64,000 nt of DNA from Panorpa germanica (GCA_963678705.1 OY783221.1:12648001-12712000), one strand, 5' to 3'; counted from the stretch's first letter, positions 10,226 through 21,635 are shown. Notes: generated by a model from the letters alone, not told the origin. Translations and numbers: made by a program.

Positions 10226-10816
10226 ATGAGTGAAGAAGAATATGTAAGGAATGAGATGTCTCAAAAAATTGTGGATCTTGTAATAAAAATGATGACAACA
10301 CTGAAAATATTTAATAACACGACAGAAAAAATGACTGTATTGCAGAAAGAGAAAGCTAATCTCCTGAAAGAGATCACATCTTTAAAAGTAAAACGTGAAA
10401 TAAAGGGTGCAATATTACAAAAACTTAAAAATCTGAGTTCGACATGTAATTCTTTACGTAATGGTTACATAGTAACTATAGAAAATCATGAAATAAGGAT
10501 AAAAAACTACCAAAACAAATATTTAGATAACAAATTTAACACTGAAAAGAAGGAAAAAGAGCTGCAAGAGTGGTACATGTTGTTGAGGGATTCTCGGAAG
10601 AAGGTGACCACGTGGAGTCGAATTTATAATAATCAGCTTACGAATATTAAGTACTCTTTGGAGCAATATAAGAAAGTGGACGAATTTGCTGAAATGGATT
10701 ATTTTTATCTGAACGCTTTGGATTTTTTGAGCAGACTTGATGGACAGGAAATAAAGAACGAAAGTTACGTGGAAAAGATAACGTCAATGATGGAGATGGT
10801 AGGTGACCTACTATAA
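10226..10816 (+). CDS. Coiled-coil protein, unrecognised (196 aa)
   Basis: The frame stays open upstream of 10226, but the first ATG is at 10226, so I start there: MSEEEYVRNEMSQ. Residues about 10-150 are rich in Lys, Glu, Leu and Ile with heptad-like spacing (VLQKEKANLLKEITSLKVKRE, ILQKLKNLSSTCNSLRNGY, TEKKEKELQEWYMLLRDSRKK), which predicts a long coiled coil. The last 45 residues (VDEFAEMDYFYLNALDFLSRL onward) look more compact. It is not an obvious paralog of the two upstream genes. ATAAAAAT at 10101 and TCAGTT at 10145-10150 may be promoter parts. AATAAA at 10969-10974 is a good poly(A) signal. A structural role in a complex is possible, but nothing in the sequence names it. Confidence 0.65.
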   Translation: MSEEEYVRNEMSQKIVDLVIKMMTTLKIFNNTTEKMTVLQKEKANLLKEITSLKVKREIKGAILQKLKNLSSTCNSLRNGYIVTIENHEIRIKNYQNKYLDNKFNTEKKEKELQEWYMLLRDSRKKVTTWSRIYNNQLTNIKYSLEQYKKVDEFAEMDYFYLNALDFLSRLDGQEIKNESYVEKITSMMEMVGDLL

Positions 10817-10975
10817 ACTGTTCAATTTATTGTTCATTTAAATCATTGTTTTAATCACTTAACTAATCAATTTGTTTGTTTTAAAGAATTGAAATTTTTT
10901 ATTTATCTGTAAGTCAAACAATAAGCAAATATTCTTAACAGTAAGCAAAAGATTTTTATCCATTTCACAATAAAA

Positions 10976-11844
10976 TGTTTTTTTAATTAAAAGTTGTATT
11001 TTTTACGGATTTATCTACTAACCGGACTACGTGACACATAGGGCTAAACGCAACCGGTAGTATTTTTATGAAAGAAAAATGTTTCAAAACGAAGTCGGTC
11101 TTTATCAAATAAAATTCTTATGATTATTAAAAATAATAACATTTATATTAACATAAAGATAATTCTATTTTCTCAAAAGTGTTTTTAAAATACGTATTTT
11201 GTATTTAAATAATAACATGAAATTTATTTTTTATTTTGTATTTGAAATAAGAAAATAACGAGGTATTTGCATTTTGTATTTATGTGTTTTACAGTTTTAA
11301 AGAAATTAAGACACGGTTTACAAGCCCATTGAATCTAAGAATTTTCGAGTCCATAGATGTAAAGTATACTACTGGTATGACAGCGTAAGAACCTAGTCAG
11401 CTAAGTCAGCTCCCAACAATATGTTAACCAACAAGAACTGCTACATTTCATAAAATCAACTTTTCACGTTATTAAATTTGATACTTTTTCATTCATATTT
11501 CGCAGACAAAAGAGTAACTGTATTTTAAATATGTAAGAGTACGATATTAACATTGGATCGTATTTTAAATTTAAACAGGCTACATTTTCTGTCCCACTCT
11601 GTTCCGTCCCGTTAAGTCCAGTCCAGTTCAACTATATTTGCATAAAGCATCCATGTGTATTATAGCAAATATTTTTAGGTAAAGGAAAATTTAATTCCGT
11701 GGGTCAGAGATACTTCACGAAAATGCGCGACCCATCTGTAAGCCCAAGTTACACTATATCACAAAACCTGAGAGAGAAAAGCATCTTATTTATAATGTCC
11801 CAGGTGTATGTTTATATGTTTGTTTTGTTGCTGAAATTCGAATG
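10976..11844. other. Intergenic; decayed end of a family A MITE
   Basis: No gene seen. At about 11290-11331, aaagaaattaagacacgg then tttacaagcccatt matches the right end of family A MITEs. The rest is unassigned. Confidence 0.45.
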
Positions 11845-12170
11845 GTAGAATGAAAACGGCTCCGTCAATGTTTTTGAAACTTTCAATTCGTAAAAGATAG
11901 AAAGTTTAAATTTGGTAAGTGTATTACAGTGTTTAATGCTAACATTTTTTGAAAAATGTCGAGAAAATTAGAGGGCCCGGTAGAAAACTTTGGAGAAAAC
12001 TCAAATTTTGGATTATTTATTAATAAAATATGTTATTAAAAAAAAAATTCAAAATTCAAAAATTTTATTTGGGGGCACGGGCGCGGTTTTTACCGAGGGT
12101 GAAAATTGGACAAGAAAGTTGAAATTTAATGCATGGGCTAACTTTGGTACCTGATTTACGAATCGAAAAG
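11845..12170 (+). repeat. Family F dispersed repeat
   Basis: It aligns over its length with the reverse complement of 21745-22130. Shared blocks are gaaaacggctcc, cgtaaaagatagaaag, aaactttgg..gaaa..ctcaaatt, aattcaaaaattttattt, gggcac, gagggt, gaaagttgaaattt and ctttggtacc. It is an old repeat of unknown class. No inverted ends or coding frame could be made out. Confidence 0.6.
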
Positions 12171-12414
12171 AAAATCCTAAATTTTGAAAAAAAATTGACC
12201 AAATAATGAATGAATTGAAAAAATTTTTCATTTTGTTAAGAAAAATATATTTTTTTAGTCTGTTTATATGAAAAATTATTTGTTTTTATATGTAAAATTA
12301 ATATGGAACGAGTTAAATATTTCAATTTAAAAATGGAATTAAAATTTGCAATGAAATTCAATTAACACACAAAAGACAGTCGTCGCTTGCGAAGGGGGTA
12401 AGCTCTAGTATTAG

Positions 12415-12620
12415 TATAAAAATAGAGTGCGCAAGAGACTGAATACTGCGATAAATACAAAGAGAGAGATAGCTGACGAATGTCCTCTGTGTCTCTTTCT
12501 AGCCGAGCACTGCGTCTGCTTCCTTGCTTACCCCCACATCATCACCAAGCCAAGCCAACAGCAGTAGCGGTTTGTCTAGAAAGAGACAGATAGAACAGTC
12601 TGTAGGTATCTCTCTCTTTG
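12415..12620 (+). ncRNA. Possible hairpin transcript: 45-bp inverted repeat with a TATA box
   Basis: Arms 12458-12502 and 12576-12620 are the same length and pair at both ends: caaagagagagata with tatctctctctttg (14 bp, perfect) and gtctctttctag with ctagaaagagac (12 bp, perfect). The 19 bases between are diverged. The loop is 73 bases. TATAAAAATAG at 12415-12425 lies just upstream. This could be a hairpin RNA gene, a small foldback element, or GAGA-type binding sites in inverted order. No expression evidence is available. Confidence 0.2.
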
Positions 12621-12650
12621 CATTTACATTATCTTCAAATGTTCACGATA

Positions 12651-13949
12651 ATAAGATAATGATTACTTTATAAGGCTTATATTGCTCTCATTCTATACAT
12701 ACATAAGTGCTTCCCGTCTAATCCTGAAAAAAAGTCTGAAGACGGACTTAACATATACGATTATATCTACAAAAATATTAGTTGGGTGTAAAACGTACTT
12801 TCTTTTTTATATGATAGTAAATACCTATATTGCATTAAAGAAACCGTTAAATTTAATTACAAAAAGGTCCAACAAAGTAAACATGCAAAATTGATGGGTA
12901 TCTGACCGTCAGAAACAATATGTAATAAATTTATTTATGAAAAACACTGAAAATGTTTTAAATATTTATAAAATCAAGTAGAAATATATTATGATTCTAC
13001 AACATATTCACCGTGTTTGAAATATGCTAATAAATGGTGTACTCGATATAAGAATATAATAACATATATATAATCAATTTGGTTGAGTTAAAAAACTTAC
13101 AATGAATTAATTTAAAACGATTGAATTGATATCGACTTACAAAAGTTTGACAGTTCATAAAGTAAACAATAAAAGTATATAAATGTCTGACCTTAGTAGT
13201 TTTCAAGGCTCCGCTAGATGGCAGGAACAGTCGCAGCAGAGATCACAGCCATAAAAACTCGACACTGCACGAAGAAATTTAAAATATAAATATCACTGCA
13301 CCTTTTAGGTTATAGTATTATTATAAAAAACAGTTTTTAAAGAAAATAGTTAATTAGAATCATATATAATTAAAGATTTACTGTAACAAGAAACACTGTT
13401 ACATTTTACATATAATTAAACGAAAGAAGTTCGGCATCTTTTGACATAGTCATATATTAAACAATTTTAACTTTAAAAACAAATTCTAAGAAATAGTAAA
13501 TAGCTAAAACTATTCTTTATACACTTATTAATTAACACATCTGTTTTTTACATTTTGTAAAACACTTTCTTAGCACTAAAAGTGTATTTGTAAATTCATA
13601 AATACCGCAACACCTGACGTTTCAAGTTTAAGGCAGATACTTCAAAATAAGTGTTGCCACCATGGCAACTTAATAGCGTTTGGCGCCAGTAACAAGTGAA
13701 TTCAAATTTGTATGAATGTATATTTTTATTTTTGCTTGCTGGACCTGTACAAATTGTCAAACTTTTACAACGTTTTTTATTTATATGGATGTGTGTTTTT
13801 AATGTCATCTTATTACGTACGAAATTCACCCCTGTATTAAAATAAACTATAAAATAATAAAAAAAAGCTTGTACAACCTAAACATAACAATCAAAAACAT
13901 CATAAGATGACGTAGGCAAGCAATAAACCATCCAACAAACTAGGATCGT
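12651..13949. other. Intergenic; contains a CTCF-like site
   Basis: No gene seen. A CTCF-like motif at 13211 is listed separately. Otherwise plain AT-rich sequence. Confidence 0.45.
13211..13225 (+). promoter_or_regulatory. CTCF-like binding motif
   Basis: ccgctagatggcagg fits the CTCF core (CC-x-C-x-AG-x-TGGCAG, in insects often TAGATGGC) at nearly every fixed base. It lies between the small-gene cluster and the long gene-poor region, a sensible place for an insulator. It is one motif match only. Confidence 0.35.
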
Positions 13950-14215
13950 AGGTCAGAGGTGCCGGGAAAGGCAGGGGATGTAAAGGGAAGGGGGTTCTGG
14001 GTCGCCTGTGCGCAATAAATCCTTTAAAAAGTACATGTTAAGGGTTTTAAAATCAAGGGTCAAATGGTCATCGGGGTCATTTCGAAATCAAACTGACCAC
14101 GAGTCATATCTGACCTTCCGGTGGTCTGTGATCAGTGACGGGGTCAGAATAGGGACATAAAGGTCAAGCCGACCTTAAGCTTGATTGAACCAGTTCTTTG
14201 GAAGGATCCCCCGGT
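13950..14215. promoter_or_regulatory. Dense cluster of GGTCA half-sites
   Basis: About ten GGTCA/TGACC or one-off half-sites on both strands in 265 bases, for example aggtcaga (13951), gggtcaaa (14059), tggtcatc, gggtcatt, ctgaccac, ctgacctt, gggtcaga, aggtcaag and cgacctta. GC content is above the surroundings. This is a candidate nuclear-receptor element or a decayed tandem repeat. Confidence 0.3.
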
Positions 14216-14504
14216 GCCCTAATGTGAATTAAATTAAGATGTTTCAAAAGGTGCATTCAATTCATGTATTTGTATCGAAAATATAACTCAATAAATCGTT
14301 ATGGACATAAAAACGTCAACTGAAATATAAACTGGCACCTAATTCGTTTATGATAATTAGGTCAGGACAGCGCTTCTCAATCTGTGAATGTTGTCCAAAA
14401 TAATGTGATTGTGACCATGGTTTAATTTCTATAAAACTGTACTCAAATCACAAATGTTCAAATGTATGTTTCAAAATAAGACGCAATATTAAAAGAGATA
14501 CATT

Positions 14505-14771
14505 GACGGTATAGTGGCCGGGAGCATTTACGCTTGATACCAGACTGCTGTGCCTTCGGGCTCGATCCCGGACTAATGCCATATTTTCAGGGTTTTGTTG
14601 TTATGAAAATTAATTTATTATGTGCTTCCATAATCATAAAAACTTATGAGGCAGCGGTGTGGTTCACATATATGACGCCATAAATACTTCCAACATTGTA
14701 GAAGATCATCGGTGATAGGACTCAGTATCGCAAACAGTTCGATGTTAAATAAATTAAATAAAAAAGAAAAA
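14505..14771 (+). mobile_element. tRNA-headed SINE
   Basis: The head (about 14505-14585) carries a B box, gggctcgatccc at 14558-14569, and an A-box-like tagtggccggg at 14512. A unique body follows (aggcagcggtgtggttcaca, ggtgataggactcag, atcgcaaaca) and then an A-rich tail with ttaaataaattaaataaaaa. The body recurs without the head at 46031-46163. The order of pol III boxes, body and tail is that of a SINE rather than a functional tRNA; no acceptor stem closes. Confidence 0.65.
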
Positions 14772-15829
14772 TATATTGGAGATACATATTAATAATTATA
14801 ATAGTACGATTTGTCTCTTTAATTTATCAAAACCTATAAAAGACATATAGAAGATCTTTCGCCATCCTCTACATGTTCATGAATTGCCATCTCCGTTATT
14901 ATCTCGAAGACTTTATACTTTTACCTGACAAGAGGGCCGATAGTTCTAATTCTAGAATGTGTTTCAAAGTTAGGACTGCAGTTAATGAAAACACGCAATA
15001 TTTCGGCACTAGTAACGTAAAAAAAATTGAGCTGAAAATTAAAATATTTTTAAATTTTCTTTGAAGTGCCCTACTTTGCAGTGACGTAGCTGCGTCCCTG
15101 CAAGACACACAAAAAAATATTGTATGTAAAACTTGTAAGGAATTGAGTCCTCTATATGTTTGATAATAACTATTTTTATCATAGGATGCAGTATTAACGA
15201 GATATTACTAATAAACCGTTTAAATCTTTAACTTTAAAACATATTCAATAATTAGAACTACCGATTCTCATGTAAGGTAAGTGCTTTTTTTGCTCTGGGA
15301 ACTGGGCTATATACCACAGAATGTACAAGTGATACATAAGAGTGCAACTCAAACTTATAACTCCCCGTAAACAAATTGAACCCCAATCGAAATCTTATTT
15401 ATTAAAATCTACGAATTTATGTCATGAAAGAGTCTTTGTAATCATCTACAAATGGCGAAACCACTTTACCCGTCAGAATCCAAGTGATGAAGAACTACAA
15501 TTAAAGAACAAAAGTGACCAAAACTTATTGGACTTTCTCGTGCAATACATAAAGTTATGATATTATTAAGGTATTAAAAAAGAAAAATAAAATGAATTAT
15601 TTCAAGCCATATAACTAAAAATTAGGCGGCAAAAATTAGAATTATGTCCCTGTCAACTTTTGAATATTTTAAAAATGTAGTTATAGTTACGCGTCTACTA
15701 TGACAACAACTGAGTTGTCACATTCGTTGCGGTGCGATCAGTGCGGAGCTGTTTACGCTCACTTGTCAAAATAAAAACTGTTACACTTTCTAAACGATTT
15801 TATCTCATAAAATACCCTAGTTTTAATAA
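14772..15829. other. Intergenic; traces of old MITEs
   Basis: About 15430-15520 resembles the inner part of family B MITEs (acaaatggcgaaacc...cgtcagaat). Around 15075, cagtgacgtagctgcgtccctg resembles a hAT-like MITE end. No gene seen. Confidence 0.4.
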
Positions 15830-15960
15830 GGGGTCAATTTGCCGTCCGACCATGTTGGTCTACTCTAGCTACTCAATAACACTGACCCTTAGGCGACCTT
15901 TAACCCGCTAGTCAAGCCAGTTGACCCTCTGACCCACCGTTTTGAGTTTTCCACATCACT
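15830..15960. promoter_or_regulatory. Third cluster of TGACC half-sites
   Basis: Several TGACC/GGTCA or near copies in 130 bases (gggtcaat, ccgaccat, ctgaccct, gcgacctt, ttgaccct, ctgaccca), followed by a short GC-rich stretch to about 16030. It is similar in kind to 510-740 and 13950-14215. Confidence 0.25.
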
Positions 15961-18012
15961 GTTCATTCGGGGTTCGGGGTTCAAGCGGGACGCAGGTAAC
16001 AGGAATCGGGCCTGGCCCTTCCGGCCCTGAAGGTGATTCATCAACTATAACTAATGTTCCACTTCTAAGGACATTTACATACAAAATAGACGGTTATTTC
16101 ATTTTAATTTCTTTATAATTTATATTTTTCAATTATGTTTTATTGTGAATGTGATTTATAACCGACGGTTAAAATGCAGTTAAACGGTCAATTACATTTA
16201 AATCTGGCTGTTAAAATGGCTAATATATCAACTTGTTTACGTGCTAATACAATAATAACTTTTTATAGTTTCATTTATTTAACGTCTGCTTATTTCCGAT
16301 ACTTAGTATTACCATTTCAACCGTCTTCCTACTATGTTGGCAGGTTTTATGGAGTGGTTACCTCATATACGTGGACTAAAGTCTCATTCCCACTTACTTA
16401 ATATTTATTTAATATTGTAATCTAAATTTCAGGTTTTCGTTTAAGCATTCATTTTCACATTGTTTTAATTTAAGTTTAGTTAATTTAGTTGGTGCGTATG
16501 CATCGTTAGTAATATAAATTTTGACAGTTCGACAAAATTGTAAGTGAAATAATTAAAATTGCTTTTTTTAATAACAATTACTAATACAAATTGTTTTTAC
16601 TTCTATATTTTTCAAAAACTGACCTTAAACTTCTTTTAAAAGTAAATCCTACTGCATTTTGACAGATTGTCACATTTTGGAGGTTATAATATAATATAGT
16701 TTTTATTAATTTAAGACATTGGACCTTGTTAGGTTCTAAAAAAATTCAGAAAATTTAAAAAATAAGTTAAAATAAAAACAAAATACAAAATAAAATTAAA
16801 GCAGTGAGCGGGAATGATACTTAACAATTAAAAGTAAATTTATTTGGTCATGTTTTACAATTTCCCTACAGAATTCGATAAAATTGAAATATGAAGGACG
16901 ACACAGTGGGCGAGAGCATTGATGTTTCACGCCATACAACATTTTTCAAAAAACTAAATATTTATAAGTTAAAAGCGGTTTTATAAAAGAAAAAGGAATT
17001 TGTTCGTAATTTTGAAATTTGAGTGAACTTATAAAATATCAAATAGAGATTTATATAAGTTTTTAGTTTATATACGAGTACATAGAGCCTCCCAAATTGA
17101 TTTACATATCGACGCACGCCTCTATACAAAAACATTAATCCAGGATTTTCTTCAATCTATGTATTTATAAATGATTTCCGACGTCATTTGTCTATTTTGT
17201 TATTTACCTCGTTGCTTTTGTATTCCGCCCCTCGCTCTGCAACCCCGATATTCCCCGCACGACATGTTGTCCACGATTTCGCGGATTTTTCTCCAGGAGT
17301 CACCAGCGTTGAATACTGAGGGTTGGTGAGGGTTACGGAGGATGGAAGAGGGTCAAGTCGTTGAATACTTCACACACGAATGACAATCTCTCGCAATCAG
17401 CATCTCTGGACCATGGACCATGGACCATGGTGCAAGTAGAAGCGTATTCACTATATTCTTACTTATATATAGTTCAACAAGAAATATTTTTTATATACAT
17501 ACATTTTTTTGAAAAGTTATTAACGTTTATTATTTTGATTAATTTGATATTTATTAAGGTAGTTCTAAAGCGAAACCAATTTCGAAATATTTTTTAAAAT
17601 GTTTGTTTATGGGCTAAGAATAACGTTTACTAATAAATCCCGAAGTTTCAGAATTTTTGACCGTTTAGAATTCGAGATAATTAATAACAAAGGTAGAAAT
17701 TTTAAGGTTTCCATTGAAAAAAACTCTGGATAGAATTTTGAAAATATGACCCATAATGATTCTATACTGTACTACTTCCAGTTTTCTATGTAAAAGAAAT
17801 TATGTAGAAGGTAATCTTTTTTATGTTAAATTAACCTTACATATGCGTAATTATGTTTAGCGGGTTCATGTAATATGTTGATTGTTGATCCCACATAGGA
17901 AAGTGATGTTTATATAAGATTTTGTCCCTTTTTATTTAATTTTCTTTAACTTTTCTATGGAATTGCTTAACCTTGCGCTTGATTGAATGGTGTTAAACAT
18001 ACTAAGTGTTAA
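15961..18012. other. Intergenic; short tandem at 17408
   Basis: No gene seen. ggaccat is repeated in tandem at about 17408-17430. 17200-17340 is GC-richer than its surroundings. 16895-16990 (cacagtgggcgagagcattg) may be a SINE head remnant. Confidence 0.4.
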
Positions 18013-18445
18013 CAATTTAGATTGGGAAACAAGGAGAAAGGAAACAGATACTGAGCAAATAGGGAGAAAAGGAAGTGTAGGGTGTGCGGAACAGAGATAG
18101 AAACATTGGAGCACATTAAGTTTTCATGTGAGAAAAAGGTAAAAAGCGAAAAGAATATTGTGCAGTAAAGGGAAGAGGTGGATGGCGGAGATAGAGAAAA
18201 GGAGGGAGGAAAGAGAAGGACTGGGACAGTAGAAACAGGAGGGAGAGTAGCAGGAAGAGTGAAGCAGTAGGGGTTTAAATTTATATGTTTTGTTTTTATT
18301 TTTATTTCTTCTTTTGGAAGGAGCGAGAATGTTTAGATATAATAAGGATCACAAATGTAACTAAGCACAATGATATGTAATTTAATGATTTAACGCAGAA
18401 GAATGTAGTGCCCAATGGCGAAAACATTAAAAAAAAAATAATACC
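18013..18445 (+). mobile_element. 5'-truncated LINE tail
   Basis: It starts agattgggaaacaaggagaa and runs through the same C-terminal coding end (gtgtgcggaacagagatag, then tttcatgtgagaaa) and 3' untranslated block as 1020-1725. It ends gtagtgcccaatggcgaaaa and an A tail at about 18430. The coding end carries indels, so it is dead. The abrupt left edge fits target-primed truncation. Confidence 0.7.
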
Positions 18446-21268
18446 AAGTGTTAATAAAGTTTTGTTTAACTTTCTAAAAATATAATCGTACAGTTAAATT
18501 TCAATTGAGTAGAGGAATAATGAGTATCTTTAAATTTTTCAACCCAACGCAAATGACCGATTGATTTCATCACAGTCAAACGTCACGTGACCATTACCTC
18601 CCTTGTATCCCCGCTCCAACATCCAATAAAAACAGAACAGAATTTTGAACAAATTTGACAATTTTAATATCTTTCTCTCTCTCTATCTCTTAGTCTCCTC
18701 TGTCGTTACCACTCCGCTTCCCCCCGCGCCCTTCTGGTCATAGTTTGAAGCCCGCGTAGAATACACAATGAGATCAGATGTGGCAGGACGTAGGAGATAA
18801 AGGGGGTGGGGTGGAATGTAGTGGTGTGGGAGTTCGTGGAAGGGGGAGGGTGGTAGTGCGTACGTGGACCAGCGAGTAGGCGAGTAGTTGCCAAGAAACG
18901 AAGCTGCAGCATATTTAAAGCATGTACTGTACAACAGATATGTACAATCAAAATAGCTAAATTGATTTTTGCGCAAGCTTGTCTTAAATTATTTTTAATT
19001 AGATTTAATCAGATCGTATGCAGTAGATCGTGATCGTATACGCTTCTAACATACAAATTGCGTACACTGTAAATTGTCGGAGTTATACTTATATTAAATT
19101 TGAATTCTGCATATGACGTCACAGAAGAAATAAGTAATCGAGATAAACTTATCAACCAATGAAACCATTTTAGTTTTTCGATTTCAGAAAATCCAGTGAT
19201 GAGTTATGAGTGGCACCGTAATGTTACTTTTCTTGTGACCTCTGCGGAGATTCGCTGTCAATGGCTCAGTTCTTGATTTTTATTTATGAAAATTTCACAA
19301 AGTATTTTTTAAATGCTATTTTATCATGTCGTAATTATAGAAATAATTATATATTAACTATGTCGTCAAAAAACATTATCGAAAATATGCTTCTTTTTTA
19401 TAGTTTTGACCTATTGAAGAATCTCCATCCCTGGTACGTAATTGATATTATTTTAACACTCATTAACAGTTTTTGCTTATAGTCGTGTCCACATATTCCA
19501 TCAGCTCCTTCAGCTGACTGATTGCATAAATATTGATGGCCGGTAAATATTACCCAACGCGTATGAAGAAGGGAGTACATAAAGACCATCGTGGGGCAAG
19601 TGATGCGGGTAGGGGAGGGGGGTTCCATCATACCGGTGTTGCTGATGATGCCTAGTTGGTACTGCTGCGAACGATCCACCCTGTACCGTTCTGTACTAGT
19701 AGATCAGCATAGTATATGCGAAACCTTGGAGCTTGGACTCTACAGTGTGGGAGTGTTAGATCAGGTGCGTACAACGTGGAACTGTGGGTGGGAGGGGGAG
19801 GTATGTAAGTGTAAAGCGAAGAGGAATAGCAAAATAGGAGACTAAGACTAGAAAACCCGGATATATGCAGAGCTAGACTAGAACTATAAATAGTAATTTT
19901 AGAAATTTTACACCAGAGAGACAATTTGAAAACAGTTTTGTTGCCAAAAAACAAAACAAAATCATGTTTGGTTTTATTTTAAAACAGTTCTGTTTTTCGA
20001 AAACAGACTGTTCAGACTGAACAAACTGGTTTTGTTTTTAGTGTTTTTCTGTGTGTCCCATAAAAATTATAAACATGATAACCAACAACTGACAAGCGCA
20101 AATGTTCAAAAAAAACAAAACTGCGTGATCAAACCAAGCAGACTAAAAATCAACAACAAACTTGTTTTCCTTTGATCTTACCGACTCCAGATGGGAATGT
20201 GTTTTGTTTACTAAAACAGCAACAAAAAACCAAAAATGTTTTAAGAACTGTCTCTTTTGTGTAAAATTGATTGATTGATTTTTTTTTAATTTTAATTTGT
20301 CTCTGTGGTGTGAAACCGGCATTAGACAATATATTTACAAACATGTCCTTGGCAGGATCTTATTTTAACAAAATAAACCGTGCCTGTACGAACATGCCCC
20401 ACATGCTGACTAAATAAATAGGAATATTCTGATTAGCATTTCCAAACCCAATTCGTCTAGTTCAACACTATTTCGAAATATAGGGGAATGCAGAACTAGA
20501 GCTAGAACGGCGGTGGTAGCTGGAGGGACGAACGCAGATGAGCCTTCAGCTTCCAGCATCAACATAGGCTTTTACAGCCTCTCGAGGTCGATACAAACGC
20601 TGGACCAAACTATACGTCTGTAGAGTATAGAATATATGTAGTACATAGTACATGTATGGGGGTTGGGTGGTAAAAGTAGGTGGCGAGGACGAGTGCGTAG
20701 GAGAGTGGGGGGAGGAGGTGAGCAAGGCACCACTATTTTAATATTCATAGTGTCCGTTGTATGTGCCTAACAGCGTACCTCTATATTTACGCATCGAAGG
20801 ACCGATCAAAGAGATGCTAGAAACTTCACAAATAGTCAAAATGGTTTGGTACAGGCAACTGCTACTTGTATCGGAGGCTGTGCTGTGCGCCGTGTCCGTG
20901 TGCCGTGTGCGAATACTTTAATATCCTCTCCTCTAGTTAGGTCAGTAAAGTTAGCACCATAGAACGCTTTAAAACTTATCATAACTGACTTGGCCAGATA
21001 CAAACTAGGTGACATAGTTTTGTTTCTAAGGGCGTCCGCACATGAGGCGACTGATTACAAACCTTAGCCCCGAATCTGCCCGAACCGAATGAGAATGGAA
21101 CTGTGTTGTTAGTGAGAGGACGAACGTGTATACGAATGACAGAAACCACACGATACAAACGAAACTAAACTGGTTTTGAGCAAGTTTTCAGCGAGTCTGT
21201 TTCTCGGTCGCAGGGCAGTTAGGTTGCATGCTATTGATGGTGACATCATGAGCAGGGATGTGCACAAA
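18446..21268. other. Gene-free stretch with G-rich patches
   Basis: Three patches stand out from the AT-rich background: about 18700-18900, 19580-19830 and 20480-20730. They carry runs such as aagggggagggtgg, gggtaggggaggggggtt and agagtggggggaggagg. Open frames in them are short and read through simple sequence. They could be regulatory elements or exons of an untranslated RNA. No coding gene is supported. Confidence 0.4.
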
Positions 21269-21635
21269 CCCAGTAAACAATTTGGTGAAGTGTCCTATTT
21301 GGTGAAGTTCGAGTCACTCGTACAATTCTATTCTAACGCTTTACAAGTTCTCTACCTGTCACATATTTTGTGTTAGTTTTTCATAATAATATTCTTTCTT
21401 TTTCCAACATCATTCATTAAGTATTTCTGTTTCTTTCCCACATTTTTATTATCCGGTCATAAATCATAAGCCTACTCCGCTTTTAATTCAGCAGTGAACC
21501 GTCGTTGCAATGTCTGTAGCTCATAAAAAGGACCTTTCCTTTGAACGACTGAATAGAAAACGAACACGTTCCGGACAAAAAATTCATGATATGTAATAAA
21601 AATTAAGTAGAATTTACTCCAAAATGTTTACTGGG
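21269..21635. repeat. Family B MITE (367 bp)
   Basis: It starts cccagtaaacaatttggtga and ends ctccaaaatgtttactggg. The inverted ends share CCCAGTAAACA-W-TTTGG. Copies are at 23299-23549, 24780-25632, 32903-33361 and 50068-50321. The target duplication is unclear and the superfamily is not assigned. Confidence 0.75.

Noticed and set aside
14512-14585. Functional tRNA gene
   Set aside because: A and B box-like sequences are present, but no acceptor stem closes and the flanks continue as a SINE body.
15342-15560. 72-aa plus-strand frame
   Set aside because: Its DNA resembles the inner part of family B MITEs, so it is probably a repeat relic.
18683-18976. Minus-strand frames of 81-97 aa
   Set aside because: Simple CT-rich sequence, two overlapping frames, no domain.
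19398-19954. Overlapping frames on both strands
   Set aside because: They lie in a G-rich patch, conflict with each other and show no recognisable domain.
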